Counted from the first letter of the stretch, positions 1 through 9,070 are shown. The stretch: 64,000 bases of DNA from Flavobacteriaceae bacterium MAR_2009_75 (GCA_002813285.1 PHTZ01000001.1:2417501-2481500); one strand, 5' to 3'. Numbers and translations: made by a program. Notes: generated by a model from the letters alone, not told the origin.

Positions 1-61
1 GCTGCCGAAGATAAAAGATAATACAATCGCTTCATAACACGTCAATTTTTTTCAATAGATG

Positions 62-88
62 AAAAAAAGACGCAATGGTTGCGTTTTT
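62..88 (-). terminator. Rho-independent terminator downstream of recA
   Basis: A 6-bp stem (ACGCAA / TTGCGT) with a 3-base loop is flanked by an A-run on the left and a T-run on the right. Read on the reverse strand it ends in seven T residues and lies about 100 bp past the recA stop, so it can end recA transcription. The T-run on the forward strand means it could also act for a gene entering from the left. Confidence 0.6.
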
Positions 89-195
89 CGGGTGTTAGGG
101 TTTCAAAATTAACTTCTCTTTAGTAGAATTGAAGTTGATTAGACGTTGAAATACGAAAATTCAAAAAAAAGCTGAAACTAAATGGCATGCCATGC

Positions 196-1209
196 CTATT
201 CTGCTAAGGCTCCAATAGCTTCCCTGATCTTGCCATCCAATTCTTCTAAAAGCTCAGGGTTGTCTAGCAAAAGAGATTTAACAGCATCTCTACCTTGCCC
301 TAGTTTTGTGTCGCCATAGCTGAACCAAGAACCACTTTTCTTGACAATTTCATACTGAACTCCTAAATCGATGATTTCACCAACTTTAGATATTCCCTCC
401 CCGTACATAATGTCGAATTCTGTAGTTCGAAAAGGTGGTGCCACTTTGTTCTTTACTACTTTCACGCGGGTTTTATTACCTTGAACATCACCGTCGGTAT
501 TTTTTATTTGCGTCGACCTTCTAATATCTAATCGTACAGAGGCATAAAATTTTAAGGCGTTACCACCAGTGGTTGTTTCCGGATTACCGAACATTACCCC
601 AATTTTTTCACGCAATTGGTTAATGAAGATAACTGTACAATGTGTTTTACTGATCGACCCCGTCAGTTTACGAAGGGCCTGAGACATCAATCGAGCATGT
701 AGGCCCATTTTTGAATCGCCCATTTCACCTTCAATTTCACTTTTTGGGGTCAGAGCCGCAACGGAGTCAATGACCACAATATCTATAGCGCCTGAGCGAA
801 TAAGGTTATCTGCAATTTCGAGCGCTTGTTCTCCATTATCAGGCTGGGATATAATTAGATTGTCGATATCGACCCCTAATTTTTGAGCATAAAAACGGTC
901 AAAAGCATGTTCCGCATCAATGAAAGCGGCTATGCCTCCTTTTTTTTGCGCTTCGGCCATAGCGTGAAGGGTTAAGGTCGTTTTACCCGATGATTCCGGA
1001 CCATATATTTCAATCACCCTACCTCGCGGATAACCACCAACGCCTAAAGCAATATCAAGACCAAGAGACCCAGATGGTATCACCTCTACATCTGCGACCA
1101 CGCTATCACCCATTTTCATTACGGCTCCTTTGCCGTAGGTTTTATCTAGTTTATCTAGCGTTAATTTTAGTGCTTTAAGTTTAGCGTCTTTTTCCGATTC
1201 CGAGCTCAT
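196..1209 (-). CDS. recA: Recombinase RecA
   Basis: RecA forms filaments on single-stranded DNA, catalyses strand exchange in homologous recombination, and promotes LexA-type self-cleavage in the SOS response. The product is 337 aa, normal for the family. The Walker A motif GPESSGKT (about residues 70-77), the Walker B segment VVIDSVAAL, the L1/L2 DNA-binding loop region and the segment [20 protein letters not shown] are intact. I start at the ATG giving MSSESEK; an in-frame TTG three codons upstream lies in the stretch TAATTTG, which looks like a -7 promoter element rather than coding sequence. It stands alone with its own terminator. No LexA-type operator was recognised in front of it. Confidence 0.98.
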   Translation of the reverse strand: MSSESEKDAKLKALKLTLDKLDKTYGKGAVMKMGDSVVADVEVIPSGSLGLDIALGVGGYPRGRVIEIYGPESSGKTTLTLHAMAEAQKKGGIAAFIDAEHAFDRFYAQKLGVDIDNLIISQPDNGEQALEIADNLIRSGAIDIVVIDSVAALTPKSEIEGEMGDSKMGLHARLMSQALRKLTGSISKTHCTVIFINQLREKIGVMFGNPETTTGGNALKFYASVRLDIRRSTQIKNTDGDVQGNKTRVKVVKNKVAPPFRTTEFDIMYGEGISKVGEIIDLGVQYEIVKKSGSWFSYGDTKLGQGRDAVKSLLLDNPELLEELDGKIREAIGALAE

Positions 1210-1498
1210 ATTTTTCAAATTAGGGACGCTAAATTACCATTTCTTTTTGCATTAAACCAGTCATCTACTACATTTTCTATGGCCTTGCTGTTTATTGGGA
1301 TTGGCACGATTTTAATAAAATTTCTTCCGCTTTACGCAACCTTTTTAAGTTAATGTCATCTATACTGTAAACACTATTCCGATTTATCGGGAACTAACTC
1401 AAACATCATTTCCCATTTAGTGTTGGGAGCAACGATGGCCACTTCCTTTATTGTGTTTTCGAAAGAATGCTATGAAGAAGATGAACGGAATGGCCGAT

Positions 1499-1532
1499 AA
1501 AGAGCCTTGATAGTCTATCGGGGCTCTTTTTT
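1499..1532 (+). terminator. Rho-independent terminator
   Basis: The stem AAAGAGCC / GGCTCTTT encloses a 15-base loop and is followed by TTT. It points in the forward direction and lies between divergent genes, so what it terminates is unknown. Confidence 0.6.
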
Positions 1533-1533
1533 A

Positions 1534-1564
1534 TTGGTTTAAAGCCTTGAATTGGTTAGTTTTG
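1534..1564 (+). promoter_or_regulatory. Bacteroidota-type promoter of trhO
   Basis: TTG at 1534-1536, a 20-base spacer, then TAGTTTTG at 1557-1564 match the Bacteroidota consensus TTG-N17-23-TAnnTTTG. The trhO ATG lies 47 bp downstream. Confidence 0.65.
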
Positions 1565-1611
1565 CAACCAATTTTTGAATCCTTTAAATAACTTAAAATC
1601 GTTCGTATAGC

Positions 1612-2643
1612 ATGCAACTGTACAATACTTTAAGTGCTAAGGAAAGAGCTGCGCTTATCGAAGAAGCCGGGCAAGATCGCCTGACTATCTCTTTCTATCA
1701 ATATGCACACATTGGCAACCCTGAAATTTTTAGAAATCATCTTTTCATTACATGGAACGAACTTGACGTTTTAGGCCGTATTTATGTGGCCCACGAAGGT
1801 ATAAATGCTCAACTATCGATTCCTGCTGAGAATTTCGAATCTTTTAAAGTGCATTTAGATAGCATCTCTTTTTTAGAAAATGTACGCCTGAACATAGCCA
1901 TTGAGCAAGACAATCTTTCTTTTTTGAAGTTAAAAGTCAAGGTCAGAAAAAAGATTGTAGCTGACGGACTTAACGACAATTCTTTTGATGTAACGGACAA
2001 AGGAATTCACGTTGGTGCTGAACAATTTAATGAGTTGCTAGAAGACCCCGATACGATTTTGGTCGATATGCGTAACCATTATGAAAGTGAAATAGGTCAC
2101 TTTAAAAATGCGATTACCCCAGATGTCGATACCTTTAGAGCCTCTTTGGATATTATTGAAAAAGACCTAAAAAATCATAAAGAAGACAAGAAGCTGGTCA
2201 TGTATTGCACCGGTGGTATACGATGTGAAAAAGCCAGCGCCTACTATAAATACAAAGGTTTCAAGCAGGTTTATCAATTAGAGGGCGGTATCATTGATTA
2301 CGCAAGGCAAGTCGAAAGCAAAAACCTTGAAAATAAATTCTTGGGTAAAAATTTTGTTTTCGACCACCGTAGGAGTGAACGTATTTCTGAAGATGTTATC
2401 GCGCAATGTCATCAATGCGGTAAGGCTTGTGATACGCATGTGAACTGTGCCAATGAGGCTTGCCATTTACTTTTTATTCAATGTGAAGAATGTGGTTCAA
2501 AAATGGACAATTGTTGTTCTGACCCCTGTAAAGAGGTGAATGCGCTACCCTTTGAAGAGCAGAAAAAACTGAGAAAAGGTAGAGGTGCAAGCAATAAAAT
2601 TTTTAAGAAAGGTCGTTCTGAGGTTTTAAAGTTTAAGCAATAG
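1612..2643 (+). CDS. trhO: tRNA uridine(34) hydroxylase TrhO (rhodanese family)
   Basis: TrhO (YceA) hydroxylates U34 of certain tRNAs using molecular oxygen, the first step to 5-methoxyuridine or 5-carboxymethoxyuridine at the wobble base. The product is 343 aa. An N-terminal acylphosphatase-like region is followed by a rhodanese domain with the catalytic loop CTGGIRCEKAS (cysteine near residue 199) and a C-terminal cysteine-rich segment (CHQCGKACDTHVNC, then CEECGSKMDNCCSDPC), all typical of the family. The family is well established; the function in this organism is by homology. Monocistronic, with its own promoter. Confidence 0.95.
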   Translation: MQLYNTLSAKERAALIEEAGQDRLTISFYQYAHIGNPEIFRNHLFITWNELDVLGRIYVAHEGINAQLSIPAENFESFKVHLDSISFLENVRLNIAIEQDNLSFLKLKVKVRKKIVADGLNDNSFDVTDKGIHVGAEQFNELLEDPDTILVDMRNHYESEIGHFKNAITPDVDTFRASLDIIEKDLKNHKEDKKLVMYCTGGIRCEKASAYYKYKGFKQVYQLEGGIIDYARQVESKNLENKFLGKNFVFDHRRSERISEDVIAQCHQCGKACDTHVNCANEACHLLFIQCEECGSKMDNCCSDPCKEVNALPFEEQKKLRKGRGASNKIFKKGRSEVLKFKQ

Positions 2644-2720
2644 CTTACTTGAATACTTAACTTTCTTCACAACGAGTTAAAAATTTGATACCTTTACATG
2701 TAAATTTAATATGAACCCCT

Positions 2721-2749
2721 TCCCGATATTCCCTTCGAAATAATCGGGA
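2721..2749 (+). other. Hairpin in the leader of ricT
   Basis: A perfect 7-bp stem TCCCGAT / ATCGGGA with a 15-base loop ends 14 bp before the ricT start codon. There is no T-run, so it is not a terminator. It could affect translation of ricT-gldH-PBP1A or be a remnant of a small repeat; no function is shown. Confidence 0.35.
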
Positions 2750-2763
2750 TCAAGATATAAAAT

Positions 2764-4020
2764 ATGGGCTGTAGCAGTTGTTCGACCGGTAAGGACGGAC
2801 AACCTCGTGGATGCAAGAATAACGGAACTTGTGGTACCGATGGTTGTAATAAATTAACGGTCTTTGATTGGCTTTCCAACATGTCGCTTCCTAGTGGCCA
2901 AAAACCTTTTGATTGTGTAGAAGTCCGTTTTAAGAACAGTCGAAAAGAGTTTTTTCGGAATACTGAAAACCTTTCCCTTTCTATTGGTGATGTCGTAGCG
3001 ACACAGGCCCAATCCGGTCACGATATCGGTATGGTCACTCTGGTCGGTGAATTGGTCAAAGTACAGATGAAACGTAAAAAGGTAGACTTCAAAGATGAAG
3101 CGCTTCCTAAGGTGTACCGTAAAGCATCTCAAAGCGATATCGACAAGTGGCAGAAATGTCGTGACAGAGAAGAAGAGATAAAAAAGCGGGCGCGTGAAAT
3201 TGCCATTATTCTTAAACTTCAGATGAAAATTTCTGATGTTGAATTTCAAGGCGACGGGTCTAAGGCCACATTTTTTTACACCGCTGAAGAACGGGTCGAT
3301 TTTAGGCAGTTGATCAAAGATATGGCCAAAGCTTTCGGTATTCGTATCGAGATGCGACAAATTGGTTATCGTCAAGAAGCGCAGCGTTTGGGTGGTATCG
3401 GCTCATGTGGCCGTGAACTTTGTTGCTCGACCTGGCTTACCGATTTCAGATCTGTTTCTACCTCGGCGGCGCGATATCAGCAACTGTCTTTGAACCCACA
3501 GAAACTGGCCGGTCAATGCGGAAAGCTGAAATGTTGCCTCAACTATGAGCTAGATATGTACCTCGAGGCATTGAAAGATTTTCCTTCCCAAGACACTAAG
3601 CTTTTTACCGAAAAAGGGTTGGCCTTTTGCCAAAAGACCGATATTTTTAAAGAGATGCTTTGGTTCTCTTACAAAGATGACCCATCGAATTGGCATGTGT
3701 TATCGAAAGACCAAGTGATCGAAATTCTTCAAAAGAACAAGAAAAAAGAAAAAGTTGCCAGCTTAGAGGAATATACGGTCGATAACTTCGTTAAAGAAGA
3801 AAAGGTATTCGAGAATGTGGTGGGTCAAGATAGCTTGACACGTTTTGATAGGCCCAAAAAGTCAAGAAATAGAAAGCGTAACCGCAATAAACAAAAAACC
3901 AATGACAGTGGTGGTAACGGTAATGCCGATTCCAAAACTCAGAACAACCAAAAAAATCAAAGCGGTCAACGAAACAAGAAGAGGAGAAACAACAATAAAA
4001 GGCGACAAAATAATGGGTAA
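2764..4020 (+). CDS. ricT: PSP1 domain protein RicT-like
   Basis: The family is related to Bacillus RicT (YaaT), part of an Fe-S-containing complex that affects RNA processing and development. The 418-aa product has a cysteine-rich N-terminus (MGCSSCSTG), a central PSP1 domain (about residues 100-270) with the paired motifs CGRELCCSTW and CGKLKCCLNYELDMY, and a basic Lys/Arg/Asn-rich tail of about 60 residues that may bind nucleic acid. It overlaps gldH by 8 bp and is followed by PBP1A, which suggests a three-gene operon. The role in Flavobacteriaceae is not established; the overlap implies coupled translation with GldH. Confidence 0.85.
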   Translation: MGCSSCSTGKDGQPRGCKNNGTCGTDGCNKLTVFDWLSNMSLPSGQKPFDCVEVRFKNSRKEFFRNTENLSLSIGDVVATQAQSGHDIGMVTLVGELVKVQMKRKKVDFKDEALPKVYRKASQSDIDKWQKCRDREEEIKKRAREIAIILKLQMKISDVEFQGDGSKATFFYTAEERVDFRQLIKDMAKAFGIRIEMRQIGYRQEAQRLGGIGSCGRELCCSTWLTDFRSVSTSAARYQQLSLNPQKLAGQCGKLKCCLNYELDMYLEALKDFPSQDTKLFTEKGLAFCQKTDIFKEMLWFSYKDDPSNWHVLSKDQVIEILQKNKKKEKVASLEEYTVDNFVKEEKVFENVVGQDSLTRFDRPKKSRNRKRNRNKQKTNDSGGNGNADSKTQNNQKNQSGQRNKKRRNNNKRRQNNG

Positions 4021-4495
4021 ATATTGGGGCGCTATTTGTGCGACAGTCTTACTTTTTTCCTGCAACGATAATTTAATCAAATCAGAATTTCGAGCTACCG
4101 ATAACGGTGCTTGGAACAAAGATAGCATCTACCAATTTACTTTTGAAAAACTTGATACCGTTCAAAAGCACAACATGTTCATTACGGTTCGTAATGATGC
4201 TTCATTTCCATATAACAACTTATTTTTAATTGCCGAACTTGAATTCCCGAACGGCGAAACCGTGAAAGATACCTTAGAGTATGAAATGGCATTGCCTGAC
4301 GGCACTTGGCTGGGCAAGGGGTATGGTAGCATTAAAGAAAATAAATTATGGTATAGGGAAAACATCGTTTTCCCCGGCTCTGGCGTATATAATTTAAGTT
4401 TATCGCATGCCATGCGTAAGAATGGTAGCGTAAACGGTGTTGAAAACCTTAAGGGTATTACAGATGTAGGTTTCCAAATAGAAAAAAGTAATTAA
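4013..4495 (+). CDS. gldH: Gliding motility lipoprotein GldH
   Basis: GldH is an outer-membrane-associated lipoprotein required for gliding in Flavobacterium; it acts with the Gld proteins that power the type IX secretion and gliding machinery. I start at the ATG giving MGKYWGAICATVLLFSC, which supplies a lipoprotein signal peptide with the lipobox LFSC (160 aa). A longer frame reaching further upstream lies inside ricT and lacks a signal peptide at its start. The C-terminal part with LKGITDVGFQIEK fits the GldH family. The start overlaps the ricT stop, and PBP1A begins 6 bp after its stop. Confidence 0.9.
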   Translation: MGKYWGAICATVLLFSCNDNLIKSEFRATDNGAWNKDSIYQFTFEKLDTVQKHNMFITVRNDASFPYNNLFLIAELEFPNGETVKDTLEYEMALPDGTWLGKGYGSIKENKLWYRENIVFPGSGVYNLSLSHAMRKNGSVNGVENLKGITDVGFQIEKSN

Positions 4496-4501
4496 TAGAA
4501 T

Positions 4502-6853
4502 ATGGCAAAGGCTGCTAAAAAGAAAAAGCCGACTACAGGGTTTTTCAAATACATCAAATGGTTCTGGATCCTATTTGTGGGAGGGGTGCTTACCGTGGCA
4601 CTCATTTTTCTACTGGCCTCTTGGGGGCTTTTGGGCATTGATATGCCAGAGTACGAATACCTCGAAAACCCACAGACCAATTTAGCTACTGAAATTATTT
4701 CTTCTGACGGAAAGACTCTTGGTAAATTTTATTTGGATGATAACCGCACCCCAGTGCCCTACGATAGTCTTCCGAACAATTTGGTAAACGCTTTGATTGC
4801 CACTGAAGATGCACGCTTTTATAGCCATTCAGGTATCGATGCTTACGGTTTTATGCGAGCCCTTGCTTATTTAGGCAGTAAAGGTGGGGCAAGTACCATT
4901 ACCCAACAGTTGGCAAGACAGTTGTTCGTTGGTGTACGTTCGAAAAATAAAGTTGAGGCCATTCGTCAGAAAATCATGGAATGGGTTCTGGCAACTCGCC
5001 TAGAACGGCAGTATACCAAAGAGGAAATTATTGCCATGTACCTTAATCAGTACGATTTTTTGAACAATGCGGATGGTATCAGATCAGCGGCAAAAATCTA
5101 TTTCGGTAAAGAACCTCAAGAGCTCAAGGTCGAAGAATCGGCAGTGCTGGTGGGCATGCTTAAAAACTCCTCTTATTTCAATCCGATTCGAAGAGAAGAA
5201 TTGGTGACCAATCGTAGAAATACAGTGTTGGGCCAGATGGCGAAATATGATTATATCACCGAAAAGGAGAAAGATTCATTGCAGGCATTGAAAATGGATA
5301 TTAATTACAATCCGGAATCGCATAGAGAGGGTCTAGCGACTTATTTTAGAATGTATCTGCAGGGTTTTATGAACGATTGGATTTCCAAAAACCCAAAACC
5401 GGCACTTGAAGGTGGTCGTGACAAGTGGAGTCTTTGGTTAGACGGACTCAAAATTTACACTACAATCGATTCTCGCATGCAGGCCAATGCCGAAGATGCC
5501 GTGCGTAAGCATATGACAAAGCTTCAGGCTGAATTCTTTCATCAAAATACACCTGATAGAAACCCTACTGCACCCTTTCTCGATTTGGATAAATCGGAGA
5601 TTAATTCCATTATGGAAAGGGCAATGAAGAGCTCCCCCCGATGGCGTAAAATGAAAGATGAGGGTAAATCGGAAAAAGATATACGGGCCTCGTTTACCAA
5701 AAAAACGGAGATGACCGTTTTTGATTGGAACAGTGATGGCCGTGAGCGCGATACGATTATGACACCTATGGATTCAATCCGTTATTATAAGACTTTTCTA
5801 AGGGCGGCCATGATGTCTATGGAGCCTCAAACAGGCCATGTTAAGGCATGGGTTGGCGGTATAGATTATCGACACTTTCAATATGATAATGTTATTCAAG
5901 GGTCACGACAAGCTGGTTCCACTTTTAAACCTTTTGTTTATGCCGCGGCAATTGACCAGTTGCGGTTATCGCCCTGTGACGAATTGCCCGATACCCAGTA
6001 CTGTATAGAGGCCCATAAACATGGTAACCCAGAGTCCTGGTGCCCAAAAAATGCTGTGGGGCAGTATTCTGGTAAAATGTACACGCTAAAAGATGCCTTG
6101 GCGAATTCGGTCAATACGGTCACGGCACAGCTAATAGACAGAGTAGGCCCCCGATCCGTGGTGTCGATTGTGAAGAATTTAGGACTTACGAGAGAAATTC
6201 CTGAAGTACCATCCATTGCTCTAGGTACGCCAGATTTTAATGTATATGAAATGGTGGGGGCCTATGGTGCTTTTGCCAATCAAGGTGTATACGTTAAACC
6301 GGTAATGGTTACCCGTATAGAAGATAAAAACGGAACGGTGCTCTATGAGTACGTTCCTGAGACAAAAGATGTGCTTAGTAAAGATGTAGCTTACGCCATG
6401 GTTAATCTTATGGAGGGTGTTACTCATGGGGGCTCAGGCACGAGATTACGACATAGTTATCAAAAGAACGCAACGGAGTATAAAGAAATAATTACTGGTT
6501 ACCCTTACGGTTTTACGAACCCTATTGCGGGTAAAACGGGTACCACTCAAAACCAAAGTGATGGTTGGTTCATGGGTATGGTGCCTAACCTTGTCACAGG
6601 TGTTTGGGTAGGCGGCGAAAATAGGTCTGTACATTTTAAATCGATTACCTATGGTCAGGGTGCTTCTATGGCCTTGCCTATTTGGGGTATGTATATGAAA
6701 AAGAACTACGAGAATGAAGATTTGGGTATTTCAGACGGTGCTTTCGAGAAACCTGAAAATCTTTCTATTAGGGTCGATTGTAGTATTGTTGAAGAAGATA
6801 AAGAGGAAAATGATATAGAACCTGAAGATGATTTAGAAGACATCAACTTCTAA
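4502..6853 (+). CDS. mrcA: Penicillin-binding protein 1A (bifunctional glycosyltransferase/transpeptidase)
   Basis: This class A PBP polymerises lipid II and crosslinks peptidoglycan in the periplasm. The 783-aa product has a Lys-rich cytoplasmic start, one membrane span (about 19-45), and a glycosyltransferase domain with the catalytic EDARFYSHSG (Glu102) and STITQQ (131-136). The transpeptidase domain has STFK (473-476), SVN (536-538) and KTGT (678-681). All catalytic residues are present. An acidic C-terminal tail follows. It is the last gene of ricT-gldH-PBP1A and is followed by a terminator at 6880-6914. Confidence 0.96.
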   Translation: MAKAAKKKKPTTGFFKYIKWFWILFVGGVLTVALIFLLASWGLLGIDMPEYEYLENPQTNLATEIISSDGKTLGKFYLDDNRTPVPYDSLPNNLVNALIATEDARFYSHSGIDAYGFMRALAYLGSKGGASTITQQLARQLFVGVRSKNKVEAIRQKIMEWVLATRLERQYTKEEIIAMYLNQYDFLNNADGIRSAAKIYFGKEPQELKVEESAVLVGMLKNSSYFNPIRREELVTNRRNTVLGQMAKYDYITEKEKDSLQALKMDINYNPESHREGLATYFRMYLQGFMNDWISKNPKPALEGGRDKWSLWLDGLKIYTTIDSRMQANAEDAVRKHMTKLQAEFFHQNTPDRNPTAPFLDLDKSEINSIMERAMKSSPRWRKMKDEGKSEKDIRASFTKKTEMTVFDWNSDGRERDTIMTPMDSIRYYKTFLRAAMMSMEPQTGHVKAWVGGIDYRHFQYDNVIQGSRQAGSTFKPFVYAAAIDQLRLSPCDELPDTQYCIEAHKHGNPESWCPKNAVGQYSGKMYTLKDALANSVNTVTAQLIDRVGPRSVVSIVKNLGLTREIPEVPSIALGTPDFNVYEMVGAYGAFANQGVYVKPVMVTRIEDKNGTVLYEYVPETKDVLSKDVAYAMVNLMEGVTHGGSGTRLRHSYQKNATEYKEIITGYPYGFTNPIAGKTGTTQNQSDGWFMGMVPNLVTGVWVGGENRSVHFKSITYGQGASMALPIWGMYMKKNYENEDLGISDGAFEKPENLSIRVDCSIVEEDKEENDIEPEDDLEDINF

Positions 6854-6879
6854 ACGACCTTTTAAAAAATAATAATAAC

Positions 6880-6914
6880 GCCCCTTGGCTTTTTAAAAAG
6901 TCAGGGGCTTTTTT
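6880..6914 (+). terminator. Terminator after the ricT-gldH-PBP1A operon
   Basis: GCCCC-TGGCTTTTT pairs with AAAAAGTCA-GGGGC around a very short loop and is followed by six T residues. It lies 27 bp past the PBP1A stop. Confidence 0.75.
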
Positions 6915-6965
6915 GTTTATAAAATTGTAAATTGAACACAACGTAAATCTTTCAAGGCAAACAGT

Positions 6966-7667
6966 ATGATTTCAAAAAAGGTAGATGGTGTTCAAGTGGC
7001 CCTACAGGGCGTAAAAGATGATATGACCTTTATGTTAGGTGGTTTTGGTCTCTGCGGAATTCCTGAAAATGCCATCGCTGAATTGGTAAGAATCGGTGTA
7101 AAAGAAATAACATGCATTTCTAATAATGCGGGAGTTGATGATTTTGGTTTAGGACTTCTGTTACAAAAACATCAAATAAAGAAAATGATATCTTCTTATG
7201 TGGGTGAAAATGAAGAATTTGAACGTCAGATGCTTAGTGGCGAATTGGAGGTCGAGTTGACTCCGCAAGGTACTTTGGCCGAAAAATGTCGAGCGGCACA
7301 GGCAGGTTTCCCCGCATTTTATACACCGGCGGGCTACGGTACCGAAGTTGCGATGGGTAAAGAAACCAGAGAATTTAACGGTAAAATGTACGTTTTAGAA
7401 GAAGCCTTTAAAGCCGATTTCTCTTTTGTTAAAGCTTGGAAAGGTGACGAAGCCGGTAATCTTATTTTTAAAGGAACGGCGAGAAACTTTAATCCGTGTA
7501 TGTGTGGGGCGGCCAATATTACCGTTGCCGAAGTAGAGGAGCTAGTACCTGCCGGAGAATTAGACCCCAATCAGATTCATGTACCGGGTATTTTCGTACA
7601 ACGAATATTTCAGGGTAAAAATTACGAGAAAAGAATTGAACAGCGTACCGTTAGAGAAAGGTCATAA
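6966..7667 (+). CDS. scoA: 3-oxoacid CoA-transferase subunit A
   Basis: Subunit A of succinyl-CoA:3-ketoacid CoA-transferase moves CoA from succinyl-CoA to acetoacetate in ketone-body and short-chain acid use. The 233-aa product has the N-terminal family motif [13 protein letters not shown] and the segment [16 protein letters not shown] typical of subunit A. The partner subunit scoB is present but displaced by 422 bp; a small unrelated gene lies between them. Confidence 0.95.
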   Translation: MISKKVDGVQVALQGVKDDMTFMLGGFGLCGIPENAIAELVRIGVKEITCISNNAGVDDFGLGLLLQKHQIKKMISSYVGENEEFERQMLSGELEVELTPQGTLAEKCRAAQAGFPAFYTPAGYGTEVAMGKETREFNGKMYVLEEAFKADFSFVKAWKGDEAGNLIFKGTARNFNPCMCGAANITVAEVEELVPAGELDPNQIHVPGIFVQRIFQGKNYEKRIEQRTVRERS

Positions 7668-7673
7668 TACAAT

Positions 7674-8048
7674 TTGGAAATTACTCAATTTGAAGATGAG
7701 AAACGACAAGAGAATTTAATTGTAAAATTGACTTTTGACTTAGCTCTTGAAGTCGTGACATTTTCAGAAAAAATTAGGGCTGATAATCGCTTTGAAATGG
7801 CCTCGCAAATTTTCAGAAGTGGAACTTCGATAGGTGCAAATATCAGAGAGGCTCAAAACGCAGAAAGTAAATTAGACTTTATTCATAAATTTAAAATTTC
7901 AGCTAAAGAAGCAGATGAACTTAAGTATTGGCTTGAGATATGTAATTCTTCGGAGTTTTATCCAAATCCGAAAGAAAGCTTGATGAAGAATTTAAATTCT
8001 ACGATTTTAATTATTTCAAAAATTATATCAACAAGTAAAAAATCGTAA
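7674..8048 (+). CDS. Four-helix-bundle protein (23S rRNA intervening-sequence / S23 family)
   Basis: The 124-aa product matches the small four-helix-bundle family first known from open reading frames in rRNA intervening sequences. Landmarks are LTFDLALEVVTFSEKI, the conserved FRSGTSIGANIREAQNAESKLDFIHKFKISAKEADELKYWLEI, and a C-terminal helix. The start is a TTG 6 bp after the scoA stop; there is no in-frame ATG before the conserved core. Members are scattered through Bacteroidota genomes, often as insertions between unrelated genes, and their function is unknown. It interrupts the normally adjacent scoA-scoB pair and is probably co-transcribed with it. No rRNA gene is nearby. Confidence 0.85.
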   Translation: MEITQFEDEKRQENLIVKLTFDLALEVVTFSEKIRADNRFEMASQIFRSGTSIGANIREAQNAESKLDFIHKFKISAKEADELKYWLEICNSSEFYPNPKESLMKNLNSTILIISKIISTSKKS

Positions 8049-8089
8049 TTGTCATATTTTCAAATCAATCCATTTTCAAATAAACCATT

Positions 8090-8743
8090 ATGTTAGATAA
8101 AAACGGAATTGCAAAACGAATTGCCAAAGAGGTAAAAGATGGCTATTACGTTAACTTAGGTATAGGCATACCCACATTGGTGGCTAATTTTGTCAGAGAC
8201 GATATCGATGTTGAATTTCAAAGTGAAAATGGTGTTTTGGGCATGGGCCCTTTTCCGTTTGAGGGTGAAGAAGATGCTGATATTATTAATGCAGGAAAAC
8301 AGACGATTACGACCTTGCCGGGCGCTTCTTTTTTCGACTCGGCAACCAGCTTTGGAATGATTCGGGGCAAACACGTTGATCTTACCATTTTAGGTGCTAT
8401 GGAAGTTGCTGAAAACGGTGACATCGCCAATTGGAAGATACCTGGAAAAATGGTCAAAGGTATGGGTGGCGCTATGGATTTAGTGGCATCCGCAGAAAAT
8501 ATAATAGTGGCTATGATGCATACCAACCGAGCGGGACAATCAAAACTTCTAAAAAAATGCAGTTTACCCCTTACGGGAGTGGGCTGCGTTACCAAGATTG
8601 TCACCAACCTTGCGGTACTTGAGGTTACAGCTGACGGATTTATTTTAAAGGAACGTGCGCCGGGCATCACTGTCGAAGAAATTCAAGGGGCGACCGAAGG
8701 TACATTGATTGTAGATGGTGATATACCTGAAATGGTCATTTGA
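8090..8743 (+). CDS. scoB: 3-oxoacid CoA-transferase subunit B
   Basis: Subunit B carries the catalytic glutamate of the CoA-transferase: SENGVLGMGP contains the expected Glu-Asn-Gly motif (near residue 45). The 217-aa length is normal. It works with ScoA to form acetoacetyl-CoA from acetoacetate and succinyl-CoA. An intergenic repeat fragment begins 45 bp after its stop. Confidence 0.95.
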   Translation: MLDKNGIAKRIAKEVKDGYYVNLGIGIPTLVANFVRDDIDVEFQSENGVLGMGPFPFEGEEDADIINAGKQTITTLPGASFFDSATSFGMIRGKHVDLTILGAMEVAENGDIANWKIPGKMVKGMGGAMDLVASAENIIVAMMHTNRAGQSKLLKKCSLPLTGVGCVTKIVTNLAVLEVTADGFILKERAPGITVEEIQGATEGTLIVDGDIPEMVI

Positions 8744-8788
8744 AACCTTTCACATGGTTCCGACAGAAAGATTGGTCAATGTCGTACG

Positions 8789-8850
8789 TCGATAAAATTG
8801 GCCATTCATAATTTTCACAACATTTTAAAGTAGGTTCACAACAAGAATTT
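8789..8850 (+). repeat. Diverged partial copy of the dispersed intergenic repeat
   Basis: TCGATAAAATTG at 8789-8800 and GGTTCACAACAA at 8833-8844 match the copy at 19473 exactly, with the same 44-bp spacing between the two blocks. The sequence between them is similar but decayed. It is in the same orientation as scoB. The right part of the repeat seen in the other copies is not recognisable here. Confidence 0.6.
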
Positions 8851-8947
8851 TATTCCTTCGGGTATCAAGTGTACTTTTATATTGTTATTAATTGCAAAGA
8901 CCACGAGTCCCGAACCGAATCATATTTTTGAACTAAACCTACAGACT

Positions 8948-9049
8948 ATGGAAGCCCAAATGAATCAAACACAAGAAGATATTCAAGTGTACCGAAACGA
9001 ATTCTTTAGCGGAATCGTTATGCTGACCAAAAAGCTATTTATGTTATAA
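8948..9049 (+). CDS. Possible 33-aa small protein
   Basis: The reading frame MEAQMNQTQEDIQVYRNEFF continues with a short hydrophobic segment SGIVMLTKKLFML. It lies between a possible -7 box (TATTTTTG, 8923-8930) and a strong terminator 22 bp after the stop, an arrangement expected for a small expressed gene. The product is not recognised. It could instead be chance coding capacity within a small RNA. Confidence 0.35.
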   Translation: MEAQMNQTQEDIQVYRNEFFSGIVMLTKKLFML

Positions 9050-9070
9050 TACCTTTTTGAAAAACATTTG

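Larger units (their letters stand above)
1210..1611. other. Intergenic region between recA and trhO
   Basis: This 402-bp gap between divergent genes holds a hairpin around TTCCGAT/ATCGGGAA near 1378, a terminator (1499-1532) and the trhO promoter. No convincing gene is seen upstream of the terminator; the only frames there are 12 and 21 codons long. The terminator therefore suggests a short non-coding transcript or a decayed small gene. Confidence 0.5.

Noticed and set aside
1-21. Possible last six codons of a gene entering from the left (AAEDKR then stop)
   Set aside because: Seven codons cannot establish a gene; noted only because the terminator at 62-88 could also serve it.
1435-1500. 21-codon frame (MATSFIVFSKE...) before the terminator at 1499-1532
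   Set aside because: It is too short to support and its stop overlaps the terminator stem; an alternative 12-codon frame overlaps it in another phase.
3845-4012. 56-codon N-terminal extension of gldH
   Set aside because: It lies in another frame of the Lys/Asn-rich end of ricT and would place the lipoprotein signal internally.
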